Positions 26,062-38,250 of a DNA stretch of 64,000 nt are shown one piece after another. How positions within the stretch are numbered: position 1 is the stretch's first letter; every line of letters starts with the position of its first letter. The DNA lies in assembly GCF_900005765.1 (NCBI RefSeq), contig NC_041689.1:1488001-1552000 (forward strand). Reading direction: 5' to 3'. Under the pieces are notes generated by a model. It worked only from the letters and a program-made list of their open reading frames with translations. It was not told where the DNA came from and ran no database searches. The DNA is from Plasmodium relictum. Lineage: Eukaryota; Apicomplexa; Aconoidasida; Haemosporida; Plasmodiidae. Position numbers and translations under genes: made by a program.

Positions 26062-27306
26062 TTACAACAGATCATCAAAATGTTTAACTGTTTTAGAAAT
26101 AATTTTTGAACATTCAATTAACTGTTCTTTGGAAATACAAAGTGGAGGTGATAGACGGATAGTTTTTTTGTGAACAGGTTTGGTTAATAATCCATTTTCT
26201 TTTAATTTTAAGCATATATCCCATACATTAACTAGATCAGTTTTAAATTCTATTGCACATAGCAATCCTTTTCCTCTAACATCAAAAACAATTTTACTTT
26301 CTTTTAGTTCTTCTTTTAAAGAGTTCAAGAAAAAGGGACCCAATTTTTCCGCATTTTCACATAATTTTCCATTTATGATAGCCTCCAATGATGCTATACA
26401 TATTACAGAAGCCAATGGATTACCACCGTAAGTTGATCCATGTTCACCTGGTTTTAAAACAAGCATTATATCATCATTTGCTAAAACAGCTGATATAGGA
26501 TAATATCCACCAGATAGAGCTTTTCCAAGTAAAACTATGTCTGGTTTTATATTAAAATGTTCTGAACATAACATCTTACCTGTTCTCCCTAATCCTGTTT
26601 GAATTTCATCAGTTACAAATAATACGTTATACTTTTTACATAAATCATATACACCCTTTAAGTAATTTTCTGAAGGTATAATAACTCCTGCTTCCCCTTG
26701 AATAGGTTCAACAAAAAAGGCACACACATTTGGATCTTTTAATTCTTTTTCTAATTCAATTAAATTGTCAAATGGAACTTTTACAAAATTAGGGACAAAA
26801 GGGCCAAAATTATTAGTGCATGTATTATCTGTTGATGCAGATATGCATCCTAAAGTTCTTCCTGAAAAATTATTATTACAAACAATAATTTTAGCTGAGT
26901 TTTTAGGGATCTTTTTAATTTCATAACCCCATTTCCTACATAATTTATAAGCTGTTTCATTAGCTTCGGCACCTGAATTCATCATTAAAACTTTATCATA
27001 ATCAAATAAATTCGCAAGGTATCTTTCACATATTCCTAAATTATCACTAAAAAAAGCTCTACTACATAAAGTTAATTTGCCTGCTTGTTTAACCATAGCA
27101 TTCAATATATGTGGATGACAATGACCCTGATTTACTGCAGAATATGAACTTAAAAAATCATAATATCTTCTATCTTCAACATCATAAACAAATACACCTT
27201 CTCCTCTTGTTAAAACAACAGGGATAGGAAAGTAATTATGTGCACCAAATGTTAGCTCATTCTTCATATAATCTTGGCTAGTCTTTAATTCTTTAAGAAA
27301 ATCCAT
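26062..27306 (-). CDS. OAT: Ornithine aminotransferase
   Basis: Single coding exon of 414 residues, the family's normal length, with full collinearity. This PLP enzyme interconverts ornithine plus 2-oxoglutarate with glutamate semialdehyde plus glutamate, linking polyamine and proline metabolism. In Plasmodium it is cytosolic, and no leader is present here. Visible motifs: NSGAEANETA (cofactor phosphate loop, ~110-119), DEIQTGLGRTG (Asp233 binds the pyridine nitrogen), LLGKALSGG with the Schiff-base Lys262, and GSTYGGNP. Cys154 and Cys163, the pair reported as the thioredoxin-regulated site of the P. falciparum enzyme, are both kept (TLGCISASTDNTC). Upstream, an AG acceptor at 27313-27314 and a strong donor at 27727 suggest a 5'UTR intron (see findings). 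Confidence 0.97.
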   Translation of the reverse strand: MDFLKELKTSQDYMKNELTFGAHNYFPIPVVLTRGEGVFVYDVEDRRYYDFLSSYSAVNQGHCHPHILNAMVKQAGKLTLCSRAFFSDNLGICERYLANLFDYDKVLMMNSGAEANETAYKLCRKWGYEIKKIPKNSAKIIVCNNNFSGRTLGCISASTDNTCTNNFGPFVPNFVKVPFDNLIELEKELKDPNVCAFFVEPIQGEAGVIIPSENYLKGVYDLCKKYNVLFVTDEIQTGLGRTGKMLCSEHFNIKPDIVLLGKALSGGYYPISAVLANDDIMLVLKPGEHGSTYGGNPLASVICIASLEAIINGKLCENAEKLGPFFLNSLKEELKESKIVFDVRGKGLLCAIEFKTDLVNVWDICLKLKENGLLTKPVHKKTIRLSPPLCISKEQLIECSKIISKTVKHFDDLL

Positions 27307-29371
27307 TTTTTTCTAATACGATAAAATATATATTAGTGTATACAATTAATTTTAGTATTTCTGATTTAACAGAAATATTAAATATAAATATTATTATTTT
27401 TAAAAAAATATTATTACAACCTCTATAAAAATTTTTAAAACTAAAAAAATAAAATAGTATTTTTTGACAAAAAATAAACAATTACTGTAATTTTTTTTTT
27501 TTTTAGAAACATAAAAAGTATAATAGGCTAACAGAACAAAATATATCAAAAAAAAAAAAAAAAAAAAAGTAAAATAAAATAAAAACAAATATTTTTAAAA
27601 ACCTATAATTGTAAATAATTTAAATTATTTTAAAAACATATTTCTTAAACTTTTAAAACTAAATAGATATTTAATCCAGTATATTTACGGGATCCTTGAT
27701 TTGAGAAAAACTCAGGTGTGTACTTACCTTTAAACTTTTCTTTCTGATCGTTTTTAAAGATAAGTATATATATATATATATATATTATATAAAAAAAAAT
27801 AATCAAATTACCTAAAAAATTAAATTATAAATAATTAATATTATTTTAAAAATATCCATTACATTTACTAAATTTTCAACACAATTATAGAACTTTAAAA
27901 TCAAGAGAAATAATATAAATATATCTTTAAATTTAGTTTATTTTTTTATAATCTTCAGGTATAAAATAAAAAAGAAATATACTATATTTAATTTGGTTAA
28001 TGTAGAATAAAATATCAATAGAAAAAAAAAAGAAAAAATTAATTTCAAATAATTATAAATTAATTATAAAAAATTCAAAAGAAAAAAATTTGTAAAAATT
28101 TACAAAAAAAAGTGAAAGCAAGAAAATAGATATACGTTTCTAAAACATTTAAGTAGAAAATTAAAATATTTACACATTTTGAGCAAACATATATTAGATA
28201 AAGCACTATAGTATATATATAAATTTAAAATAATATATGAACGGATTTTCTATGAAAAGAACTAAGCATTTAAGGGATTTTAAATATTCACGTACTAAAA
28301 AATTAAAAATAATGTTAACTGTGGAAAAATAAATATACATAATGTTTTTAAAAAGAAATTAAAAAAATTAATATGAAATATAAAAGAATACCAAATTAAA
28401 TATATGACCTATAAATTATATAAATATGCATCTTAGAATACACATTAAATCAATTTTTCAAATTTCTTTTCTCAATACCTTTGTATTTTTTTAAATATAT
28501 ATATATATTATTAATAATTTATTTGAATTAAAATAATTCTTTTTAATTTATTAAATATAATTGTATTATGTATTAATCTTAAGAATAAATTAATAAATCT
28601 TTTCTATTTTTACATATAAAAATATTTCTCCTAAACGGTGCTTTGAATTAATTGAATATATAAATTAGAATACAGTATTCGTTTTATATATTACATATCC
28701 TATTATTATATTTATCTTAATTTATATTTAAATAAATAATAATTTAAACATTATATTATGTTTAGATATACAAAATATTAAAAATATTATGGTTGTTAAA
28801 ATTCTCAAATTTTAGTATTTAAAAATTTCAAAAGATAATGAATTTCTTAAATATTTATATCTTTTATATATATGCATTGAATTAATGTTATTTCTCTCTC
28901 TTTTTTTTATTAAAAAAAAATATAAATTTTATCATAGTTGTAAAAAAGGAAACTATATACTTTAAAATATTTATTATTAATTAAATTTTAAAGTTTTATA
29001 AAAAAAACTGCTATTCAAATGCTTTTTTTTTTTTTCAATATAAGGTAATATAAATTTATATATGTTTTAGATTGTTTTTAGAATCATTTGTATTCTACAT
29101 ATATATATATATATATATATTATGTATATTGTTAAAAAATATATAAGATATAAAATAAAAAGTATTAATTAAAATATATAAATATAGACAATAAATTTAT
29201 TTCATTTTTTTCTTTTTTGGAAATAATAGAGGGAAAATATATGACAAAATAATTATACATAAAAATATTAAGAATTTTCATAAATAATAACAATATATTA
29301 TGAAGATCTGTTTAAGAAAAAAATTATTAACAACAATAAAAAGCTAATTTTTGAAAAAAAAAAAGAAAAAT
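27307..29371. other. Long intergenic region upstream of OAT
   Basis: About 2 kb of AT-rich DNA. The one distinct element is the GC-richer island at 27670-27760, listed separately. The rest (27.8-29.3 kb) shows no frame or RNA I can support. Confidence 0.55.
27670..27760 (-). promoter_or_regulatory. GC-richer island: candidate 5'UTR exon of OAT (or ncRNA)
   Basis: About one third G+C in DNA otherwise near 10%. On the minus strand it contains AAAG followed by GTAAGTAC, a near-perfect splice donor (exon end 27728). Next to it is a small TTGAG/CTCAG-type inverted repeat. OAT lies downstream on the same strand and has an AG acceptor seven bases before its ATG. A leader exon spliced over ~410 bp is the simplest reading. 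GC islands also mark ncRNAs in AT-rich Plasmodium genomes. Confidence 0.45.
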
Positions 29372-31125
29372 TTATTTTTCTTCTCCCATTGATTTTCCTG
29401 CTCTTATAATTTCATCTACTAAAAGAATTTGTTGAGATATTGCCGTTGCTATTGATAAAATCTGTTTCTTTACACAATAATTATCATATATTCCTATTAA
29501 AAAAAAAGAAAAAGAAAAATGAATATATATAAGGTTTTATTTTTATCTTATCTTTTAATGATTAATTAAAAATAAGAGAAAAATAAAAATCAAATGTTTT
29601 CTTTTTCTTTTTTACCTTTTAAGTGGGCTATTATTGGTTCTCCAGTATCCAAATCTACTCCCAATGGTTCTTTACTGTCTTGGTTATATTTATCTATTAC
29701 ATTGAATAAAGTTTGATGAATATCTAGGCCACTATTTTCTAGAAGAATTTTAGGTATGTTTAATAAGCTATTTGCATAAATGTCAAAGGCAAATTTCTGT
29801 TTTCCTTTAATTTTTTTTTCTTCTTCTTTTAATTTGCAGTATGCCAAAATTTCAAAAGAGCCTGCTCCTGATATAACACATTTATCTTCAATAACGTTTT
29901 TTATGCTTCTTAATCCGTCTCTAATAGCATCTTTTATTTGCTTAATGGTATAATCATTAGGAGCTTGAATAAAAATAGAACAACTCTTAGGGTTTGTTAC
30001 TTCTTCAATAAATGTATATTTCTCATCATTTATGCAAATTTCATAAACTAACCCAGCATATCCAACATCCTCTTCAGTTAAATCATAAACATTATTACAA
30101 GCATTTCCTCCGCAACATAAAACAATTCTTTCTAAATTTCTTCTTTTAATTCTTCTCAATGCCATTATATTTTCTTTAGCTAATAAATCTAAACTAATTG
30201 GATCAATACCTTTTTGATTAAAAATGGCAAAATTATACATTTCATTGGTTTCTTTGAATTTCTTTTCTATTAATTTTCTTTTTAATTCAATAATTTTTTT
30301 GACTTTATCATCTGTGAACTTTCTTTCGGATTCAACTAATTTATCTCTATCTTCTGCGGTTGAGTATACAAATGAAGAAAAAACTTCACTTTTTTCATAT
30401 TCCAAACTGACATTTAAAACTAAAATAAAACATTTCGTTAATTTATTTGGCATATTAGGATGCCTACAACCATGATCTAATACCATTCCTCTAATTAATT
30501 TTGTGTTTATACTCATATTTCTCTTAACGTCCATTATCTCAATCATATGCAAATCTATTTGCTTATTAGGATCATAAATTATTTTGATACTTTCTACTAA
30601 ATCATCGGCCAATTTATCTGATAAAGTAATAGGTAACTTTGTTCTTAAACATGTTTTTGCAACATTATATAATAATTCTTTATCAAACTTTTCTTCTATA
30701 TTTACTGGGATTTTCATAGTTTCAAGTAAATCTAATAGAATAGTTTTAACAGTATCAAATCCTTGTGTAATAATACGTGGATGAACATTTTCATATAGAA
30801 TGTATTTTTCTGATAAGTAAATTAGTGAAGTAGCAACAATTAAATTACTACTAGATCCATCTCCTAAATTTTCATCTATACTTGAACATATTCTACTAAG
30901 CATACTGGCAGTAGGATGTTGTATCATCATTTCATTTAATAAAACATTCCCATCTTTTGTTATTTTAATACTACCAGAACTACTTACTAACATTTTATAA
31001 CTTCCTTTGGGTCCTAAATTGCTTTTTATTATTTCATACATTCCTTTACTTGCATTCATATTTGTCAGTAGTACATTTGTTGAACGCAAGCTGTCTGCTT
31101 TTTTGTTTAATAAATGAATAGACAT
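29372..31125 (-). CDS. CCT6: T-complex protein 1 (CCT/TRiC) subunit zeta, two exons
   Basis: Exons are 31125..29616 and 29493..29372 (phase 1, GT-AG), giving 543 residues as usual for CCT subunits. This subunit of the cytosolic ring chaperonin folds actin, tubulin and other clients with ATP. Family landmarks include SNLGPKG (~35-41), [70 protein letters not shown] and, in exon 2, [21 protein letters not shown] and QKGIDP-SLD are zeta-specific, which decides the paralogue. The nucleotide loop reads GDGSSS (88-93) instead of the near-universal GDGTTS. An acceptor (TTTTTTTAG) abuts the ATG and a GTATGT donor lies at 31517, so a 5'UTR intron is likely. Confidence 0.96.
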
Positions 31126-32827
31126 CTAAAAAAAACAAAAATAAATACATATATATTTATGTATATATCTCTCTATATATAAATATATATATCTACACAT
31201 ATATTTACACGAATAAAATTAAAAGGATAAAAAATGAGAAAAAAAAAAAAAAAATTAAGCATATATATATATAATATAAAAGATTCATATGAATATAATA
31301 AAATTAAATAAAATAAAATAAAAAAATATGTATAATTATTAATGAAAAGAAGAAATATCTACTTTTTAATTCAGTGATTTTCAATTATGTAATAATAAAT
31401 AAATGAAATAGAATTTTAAATTATATATCATATTTTTTTTTTTTTTATATTTACATAGAATATAAAATTTCTTTTTTCTTTTATTCATTTATAACATTGT
31501 TCTTTATTATAACATACCTTTGCAAATTAAAAGGAAAAGAATGAAATTTAATATTATACTTGGAATATTTTTAGAAAAAGAAATATTGACTTAATTTAAT
31601 TCAATTTAATTTAATTTAAAAAAAATAAAGTAATATGTCAATTTTATTTTTTATTTATGTTTTATTTATTATATAAAAAAAAAAATTTTATATGTTAATA
31701 TATTTATTATTTTACGTTATTAAATAGATTCTCAAATTTTTATTATTACATTAAATAATAATTTATAAATATTTTATAAAAATTTCACTCATATTACATA
31801 TATATATTTTATCAAAATATTCCGTGGAATAATTTGAATAATTTTTTTTTTTTTTTTTTCCCATTAAGAAATGAAATTAGAGATTTTTGTATTTGTAGAA
31901 AATTGTTTCCATTTATTTTTATTTCTAAGTACCATTTTGAATGTAATATAAATCAAATTGCTATTAAAAAAAAAAAAGAAATATATATTTATATATATAA
32001 GATAGACTAATACAAGAAATGTATTTTATTAAACAAAAAATATGTATTTCAGTTTATTTAAATTTTTTTTAAACACATTGTTATATAACTATATATTTTA
32101 TTTTACTTATTAATTTTTTTTTTTTTTTTTTCTCTTAGATTTATAAATATAGAAATATTAAAAAAGTTCTTTTTAAAATAATATATTGATTAATGGGATT
32201 AACCATATTTTTTTTTTCCCCCTTTAAGAACAAATATATTAATTGTAGTAAATATAAAAATCATTTCTTTAGATAATTAGATAACTTTCTAATTTTATGC
32301 CTTATTTTTATCTACTTTAACTATTATGTAATTCTTAATAAATATTTATTAATATTATAAAGGTTAAATTTATATATATATATGTACATTTCATTGTTAT
32401 TTTTATTTAAGTTTCAATAATTTTTAAAAGTTCATGAGAATACATCTCTTTATTAATACTTAATGTTTATAAATTGTATGAATAGATAATATAATTAAAA
32501 AAGGGGAAAAAAAAAAAAATTTACATAAAATTATATTGAAAAAAATTAAATAATTTCAATATATAAACCTTAAAAAAAGAATATTACATAAATTACAAGA
32601 ATTAATTATTACTTTTAGGTGCAATAAAATATACTAATATCTTTTATAAATAGAAAAAAAAAAAAAGGAAAATTGTATAATCGGAATATAGTTATATATA
32701 TATAGATAGATAGATATCTAAAAAAGTATATTAATTACAAAAATATATACGTACTAATTAATATTTTAATAAAAACTTCAACTATAAAAACAATTATAAA
32801 AGTATAATTTTTTTTTCTTTTTACTTT
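31126..32827. other. Intergenic region; includes probable CCT6 5'UTR intron 31126-31517
   Basis: On the minus strand GCAAAG/GTATGT at 31518/31517 is a good donor, and the acceptor sits directly before the CCT6 ATG. The putative leader exon upstream lacks ATG. Elsewhere there is only low-complexity AT DNA, including an AATTT-type pentamer run near 31,585-31,620. I see no other gene. Confidence 0.5.
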
Positions 32828-34028
32828 CTAACAGCATCCTATTTTTTTTTTTTTTATTTTTGGTGGTATAGAATTGTGTGATATATGAGGATAAATTAGT
32901 AAATAACCTTCTGAAGGTTTTAATCCATTATTATATTTATATCCGAATTTTTCAGGATTAAAATGATACATAGTAATATTTTCGTTTTCCTTTCCTGGAA
33001 TAAGAACATCAGTTGGTGATAAAGATGGAAACGTAAATTTTTTATTCATACCTTGAATTAAATTCATATTTTTCTGATCTGATAGTTGCATTACTAAATT
33101 TTCATATCTTCCTTTTTCATATTTGATATTTCCCTTATTTTCATCTTCATTTAATTCGTCATTTTTTTTTATCAGCTCATTTTTTACTTGATTAATTATT
33201 TCTATATTTTTTTGTTCTACTGTATCTTTTTCTTTTACTTCGTTCTTTTTTTTTTCTCCCATATCTTCTTTATTTTCTTTATCCTTTATATTCAATTTTT
33301 CATAATTTTTTGAATATTTTGTAATTTCATCTTGTTTTTTATGTGCAATATTGTATATTTTTTGTTTTTCTACGGAATTTACATTATTATTTTCTTCAGC
33401 ATCTAAACCTTTTTTCCTTTCTTCTGTAATTTCCTGTTTTTCTTTTCCCTTTTCCTTTAATTCATTTTTTGTATCGTTACCAACTTTTTCTTTTATATTT
33501 TCTTTATCACCTAATTTATCTTGATTTTCTTCATTATCTTCATTTCTTTCATTTTTTTTATTCTTTTCATATTTGTTTTTTTTATCTTGCATATCTTCTA
33601 TCTCTTTATTTTTATCTGAAAAGAGATTTTTTAAATTAACTTCATTACTTTCTTTATTTTCGTATCCAAATATATCATTATCACTTTTTAATTCATCATT
33701 TTCTTCAACTTAAAAAAAAACAAGTATTAATATATATATATATATATATATTTATTTGTATACATATGTATATTGCATGAGCTATTATTTTTTACATGCA
33801 TAATTTCATATATACACACACAAAAAAAAAAAATTAAGTAAAAATAATAAATAAAATAAAAATATAGGTTCGTATTTTAATAAATATATTCATTAAATTA
33901 AATATTAATTCCTAATATGAATATAAATTTTTTTTTTCAGTTATTTTACATAGTTAAAAAAAAAAAAAGACTAAAAAAAAATTAAAGGTTTTTATACCTG
34001 ATCTGTATAAATTACTAAATCCATACAT
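32828..34028 (-). CDS. Conserved Lys/Glu-rich protein with C-terminal Cys-Cys, two exons
   Basis: Exon 1 is 34028..33998 and encodes only MYGFSNLYRS plus one base. Exon 2 is 33708..32828. The phase-1 join gives VEENDEL and a 303-residue product. Residues ~10-210 are highly charged and low complexity (EKNKKNERNEDNEEN style), probably disordered or coiled coil. The last ~80 residues are different and look conserved: MNLIQGMNKKFTFPSLSP, TMYHFNPEKFGYKYN, SEGYLLIYPHISHNS and a KKKKIGCC end. There is no signal peptide or membrane segment. The basic C-terminus ending in two cysteines suggests lipid modification (palmitoylation, or Rab-like geranylgeranylation) and membrane attachment, which is inference. 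I do not recognise the family. It lies between CCT6 and the divergent proteasome gene. Confidence 0.75.
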
Positions 34029-35831
34029 TTTTCAAGCTTATGTAGAAAATTACAGTGTTTATTAATTTTATTTTTGAATAAAATTAGTATAATTAAAATA
34101 TAAATAAATATTATTTGAAATAAATTTCTTTTGTAAATTATGTTACTAAAAAAAAAAATAAAAAAAATAAATATAAAAAATAAAAAAATAAAATAATAGA
34201 AAAAAAAAAAAATATATATATATATATAATATTTTTTTTTGAAAGAAAAAGTATCTCTTGTACGGTATGCTAAAAAAGTACAATATATTTTACTTATTTC
34301 TAAAAAGATTTAGTAAATATTTCAATAAAAAGTAATTAATCATAATTCTACATAACTTTTATTTAAATTATAGAAATTTATTTATAATTTTTATTATTTG
34401 AAGAATATATTTTTGCTATTATTTATTCTTAAAAGAGTATTTTATGCTTAATAATACAAAAGAAAAAAATGAAAAAAATTGCGATACTTCAAAAAAAAAG
34501 TAATAGCAAAAAAATTAAAAAGATAGAATATATATTTCATCAAAAATGGAAATTGATATAAGTACACAATTTAAAAATTTATTATAATACTATACCGCGA
34601 TTATGTAAGAAATTAGGAATTCAAAATGTATTTATCTATTTTAAAAAACATACATATTGTTTTGAATATATATATATATATATATATATTATATAATAAA
34701 ATGTAGCACACATATAACACTGTTATTTAAGTACAGTAGTATTAATAAATAATATATTGTAAGCTAAATATGTAATTTACTATTTTTTTTTTTTTTAAAT
34801 TGGTAAAAAGTCTAAAGAAAGAAAAAAAAATTTATATATTAATATACCATCATAATTATAGGAACTAATTTAATTAATTATATATACGTTTTTTTTTAAA
34901 GTATTATTCTTACTAAATGGATAATTAGAAAAATATAATTTAAAAAAAAAAAGCTATGCACATATAAATTATGATGACATTTATTTATTTCAAGAAAAGC
35001 CTTTTCATAAATTATTAAAATACTTCACTATTTATAAAGATTAAAATATAACTAAAAAAGATATAAGGCTTTTTTAATGATAAAAAAAAATGACTCCTTT
35101 AGAAGTTAAATCTATTAACTCATATTGAAACACTTTTATTTATTTTTATCTTTTTTACAAAAATCTACTTTATATGTACAACAACAAAAATTTTCAAAAT
35201 AAAAAAAATACTTCATTTTTTCATCATATTACTATTTTACTTCCTTTTTCTTTTTCATTTTTTTTTTTATCTAAAAAAATTGCCCAAAATATTTAACTGA
35301 GATCATATTGAGAAAATAAAAGAAAATTAAAGTATTTATGATTATAAAATATCATGTAGTTCTTTTTTTTATTTGTAAATACTACAAAATTAAAGAGAAA
35401 TATCAGAACGAAAAAAAAAAAAATATAAAATAAAATAAAAGAATGTAAAAAAAAATTGAAAAAAAAAATTAAAAAAAATTAAGGTACCATTTTATAAATC
35501 TCAAAAATTTAATTTTAAAAATTAAAAGATGGAAATATCAAATATATATTACTAAAATTTATATTTTTGTATGTATTCCAATTTAAATATATATTAATAC
35601 ATACATTAATTTAAGGAATTATATAAATCTTATTATGTGTCAATTTATGTAAAAGTTAATAATACAATTTTTTTTTTTTTTGAGATGAAAATATTTTTCT
35701 AAATAAAAAAAGTAAATAAGTAAATAATATACTTCTTTGTAGTTTTCTTCTTTTTTTTTTATATTTTTTTTATTTTTATTTTTATTTTTTTTATATTAAA
35801 TAAAAATATATTTCATTTTGTTTAAAAAAAA
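34029..35831. other. Divergent intergenic region
   Basis: It separates the Cys-Cys protein gene (minus) and proteasome alpha-2 (plus) and must contain both promoters. It is AT-rich with long homopolymers. A few CpG-containing bases near 34,595 (ACCGCG) stand out, but I can assign no element. Confidence 0.5.
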
Positions 35832-36646
35832 ATGGCTGATGGTGAATACAGTTTTTCCTTAACAACTTTTAGTCCAACTGGTAAACTAGTACAAATTGAA
35901 TATGCCTTAAATAGAGTATCTAATAGTTCTCCAGCTTTGGGTAATACTTTTAATTAACCTTATTACTTTATTTTTTAGTTTTTTTTTTTTTTTTTTTTTT
36001 GCATTTAATTGTGCATATGTGAAATTTTATTTTTTTTTTCTTTAAAGGTATTAGAGCAAAAAATGGAGTAGTTATAGCTACAGAAAAAAAAAATCCAAAT
36101 GAATTAATAGAAGAAAGTAGTATATCGAAAATTCAGCAAATTAGTGAACACATAGGAATTGTGTATTCAGGTATGCCTGGAGATTTCCGTGTATTATTAA
36201 AAAAAGCAAGAAAGGAAGCAATTAAATATTCCTTACAATATGGTAATGAAATATTAGTTAAAAAATTAGTGAAAGAAATAGCATCAATTGTTCAAGAATT
36301 TACACAAACAGGTGGAGTGAGACCATTTGGGATATCTTTATTAATATGTGGATCTGATACACATGGTAATCATTTATATCAAATTGATCCATCTGGTTGT
36401 TATTTTAACTGGAAAGCTACATGTATTGGAAAAGACTATCAAAACAATATTTCTTTTTTAGAAAAAAGATATAATAATGATATTGAAATAGAAGATGCCA
36501 TTCATACAGCTATTTTAACTTTAAAAGAAAGTTATGAGGGAGTTATGAATGAGAAAAATATTGAAATAGGTGTAGCTTATAATAACAAACCATTTAAAAT
36601 CTTAAAACCAAATGAAATTAAAGATTACTTAATAGAAATAGAATAA
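35832..36646 (+). CDS. 20S proteasome subunit alpha type-2, two exons
   Basis: Exon 1 is 35832..35940 and exon 2 is 36048..36646 (phase 1), giving 235 residues, the normal length. It opens with the alpha-subunit N-terminal helix signature [20 protein letters not shown], which gates the 20S core. It lacks the catalytic threonine, as alpha subunits do. Other landmarks are [25 protein letters not shown], and the strictly alpha-2-like MADGEYSFS start and short C-terminus. The usual GMGPD turn is GMPGD here. The subunit forms part of the outer ring of the proteasome in cytosol and nucleus. The intron is about 107 bp and T-rich. The assignment is secure from near-complete collinearity with alpha-2 proteins. 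Confidence 0.97.
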
Positions 36647-37835
36647 ATATATAAAATAAAAAAAAAGTTTTAGGTTTTATGTAAATAAAATAGTTAAATA
36701 AACATAATAATATGTAAAAACTTAATAAAGAAAAAAAGAAAAATTAAATATCTATATATAATACATTAGAATAAACAGCACATATGCAGTATAACTTAAA
36801 ATATATTTATAAATATACATTAATGAGAAGATGGATAGAAAAATTACAATTATCATAAATTTATAATTATATATATATATATATATATGAAATAAATAAT
36901 TATATATAAAATAGGATAACAATTTTATAATATACAACATAAAAAGTAAAACGATATATTAGTATAAAATAAGAGTAATAATACGTAACCATATCATAAT
37001 AAACATTTTAGAATCAATTTATTTTTATATTTATTTATTTATTTTTTTTTTTATATATATAAATATGATGAAAAATAAAAATTAAAAAAAAAAAAAATAA
37101 TAAAATAAATAAAACCTTTTATATAAAAATTTTAAAGCATTTTTTTTTTTAAAACTTAAAAAATTAAAAAACTTTTATGCATTATTTATAAAATATAGTA
37201 ATTTTTTTTTTTAAACCTTACATATATATAAAAATATATGAGAATTATTATTTCATAAAAAATATATATAAAATAATAAATGTCTAAAAATTTAAAGAAA
37301 AAAAAAAAGAAAATATTTGCAACTTAATACAAGTATGTAGTAATACAAAAACAATTTAAAGTTGAAAAAAACTTTTAAATAAAAAAGAAAAAAAAAAATA
37401 ATCGTTCTATTTCTATATAAAATAATTAAAGCTTTCAAAATTTTCTTTTATCTTATTTTTTTATTATTTTATGTTTTTTTTAAATAAATTTACAGTAGTA
37501 TTATTTTTTTAAGTATTTATAAATATTTTTTTTTTTTTTTTTTTTGGAGGGTGCTCTTTATGAAATATTTAAACGAAATTTCGTTTTCATGCATATATAT
37601 ATATATATATATATGTGATTAACAGAAAAAAAAAAATAAATAAATCGTAATTTTGTAAATACAAATGTGATACTAAAAATGTTCAATACATAAAAAATTT
37701 AATATTAATTATAAAAAATTCAAAAAAAAAGATTTTTTAATAAAATTATGTCAACAAAAAAGAAAGAAAATTTTATAAAAAATTAATTTTTTTTAGAAAA
37801 TTTCCATATTTATATTATATGAATTTATAAGAAAA
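36647..37835. other. Intergenic region, low complexity
   Basis: Between two tandem plus-strand genes. Long poly-A/T tracts and (TA)n runs. I see no gene or RNA. Confidence 0.6.
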
Positions 37836-38250
37836 ATGAATCACATAAAAGCTTTATTTTATAAAAACCAAACTAGTAGAAACTTGTTTTTTTCTTTAAA
37901 TAAAAATGTTAATAATATATTAAAAAGGAATATGAGTTCTAATAAAAAAAATTCAAAGGATTGTGATGCTAATGTAGAAAATTTAGCTACCAATTTGCCC
38001 AAAGGTATAAGAATACCTATAATGAAATATCTATATGGTACTATATTTTTAATGGCTTTTGTTCCAATTTGCCAATCACTTTACGAGACCAATAAATATT
38101 ATAGTGAAGTAAATTAAAAAAAAAAATAAAATACACATATAAATATATATATGAAAAATATAAAATGTTATAATTTTTTTATATTTTTTAACTTTATAAT
38201 TTTTTTTTTTTTTATAGAATAAACATTTATATGAGAAGGAAAAAAATTAA
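37836..38250 (+). CDS. Small, probably mitochondrial membrane protein, two exons
   Basis: Exon 1 is 37836..38108 and exon 2 is 38218..38250, phase 0, giving 101 residues ending in NKHLYEKEKN. The first ~35 residues are basic and hydroxylated with no acidic residue (HIKALFYKNQTSRNLFFSLN, then NILKRNMSS), typical of a mitochondrial presequence. One predicted membrane helix (MKYLYGTIFLMAFVPICQSL, ~64-83) follows, then a short charged tail. This layout resembles small single-pass subunits of respiratory complexes or ATP synthase in apicomplexans, but I cannot name one. It converges on SAM50. Confidence 0.72.

Noticed and set aside
27293-27588. Two overlapping Phe/Tyr-rich frames upstream of OAT
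   Set aside because: Low-complexity poly-A/T DNA inside the presumed OAT leader intron.
27715-27732. ACTTACCT resembling the 5' end of U1 snRNA
   Set aside because: The rest of the U1 sequence and the Sm site are not recognisable. The reverse strand reads as an ordinary splice donor next to OAT.
36752-36940. Tyr/Ile-rich minus-strand frame
   Set aside because: Derived from (TA)n and AT-rich 3' flank; no conservation-like features.
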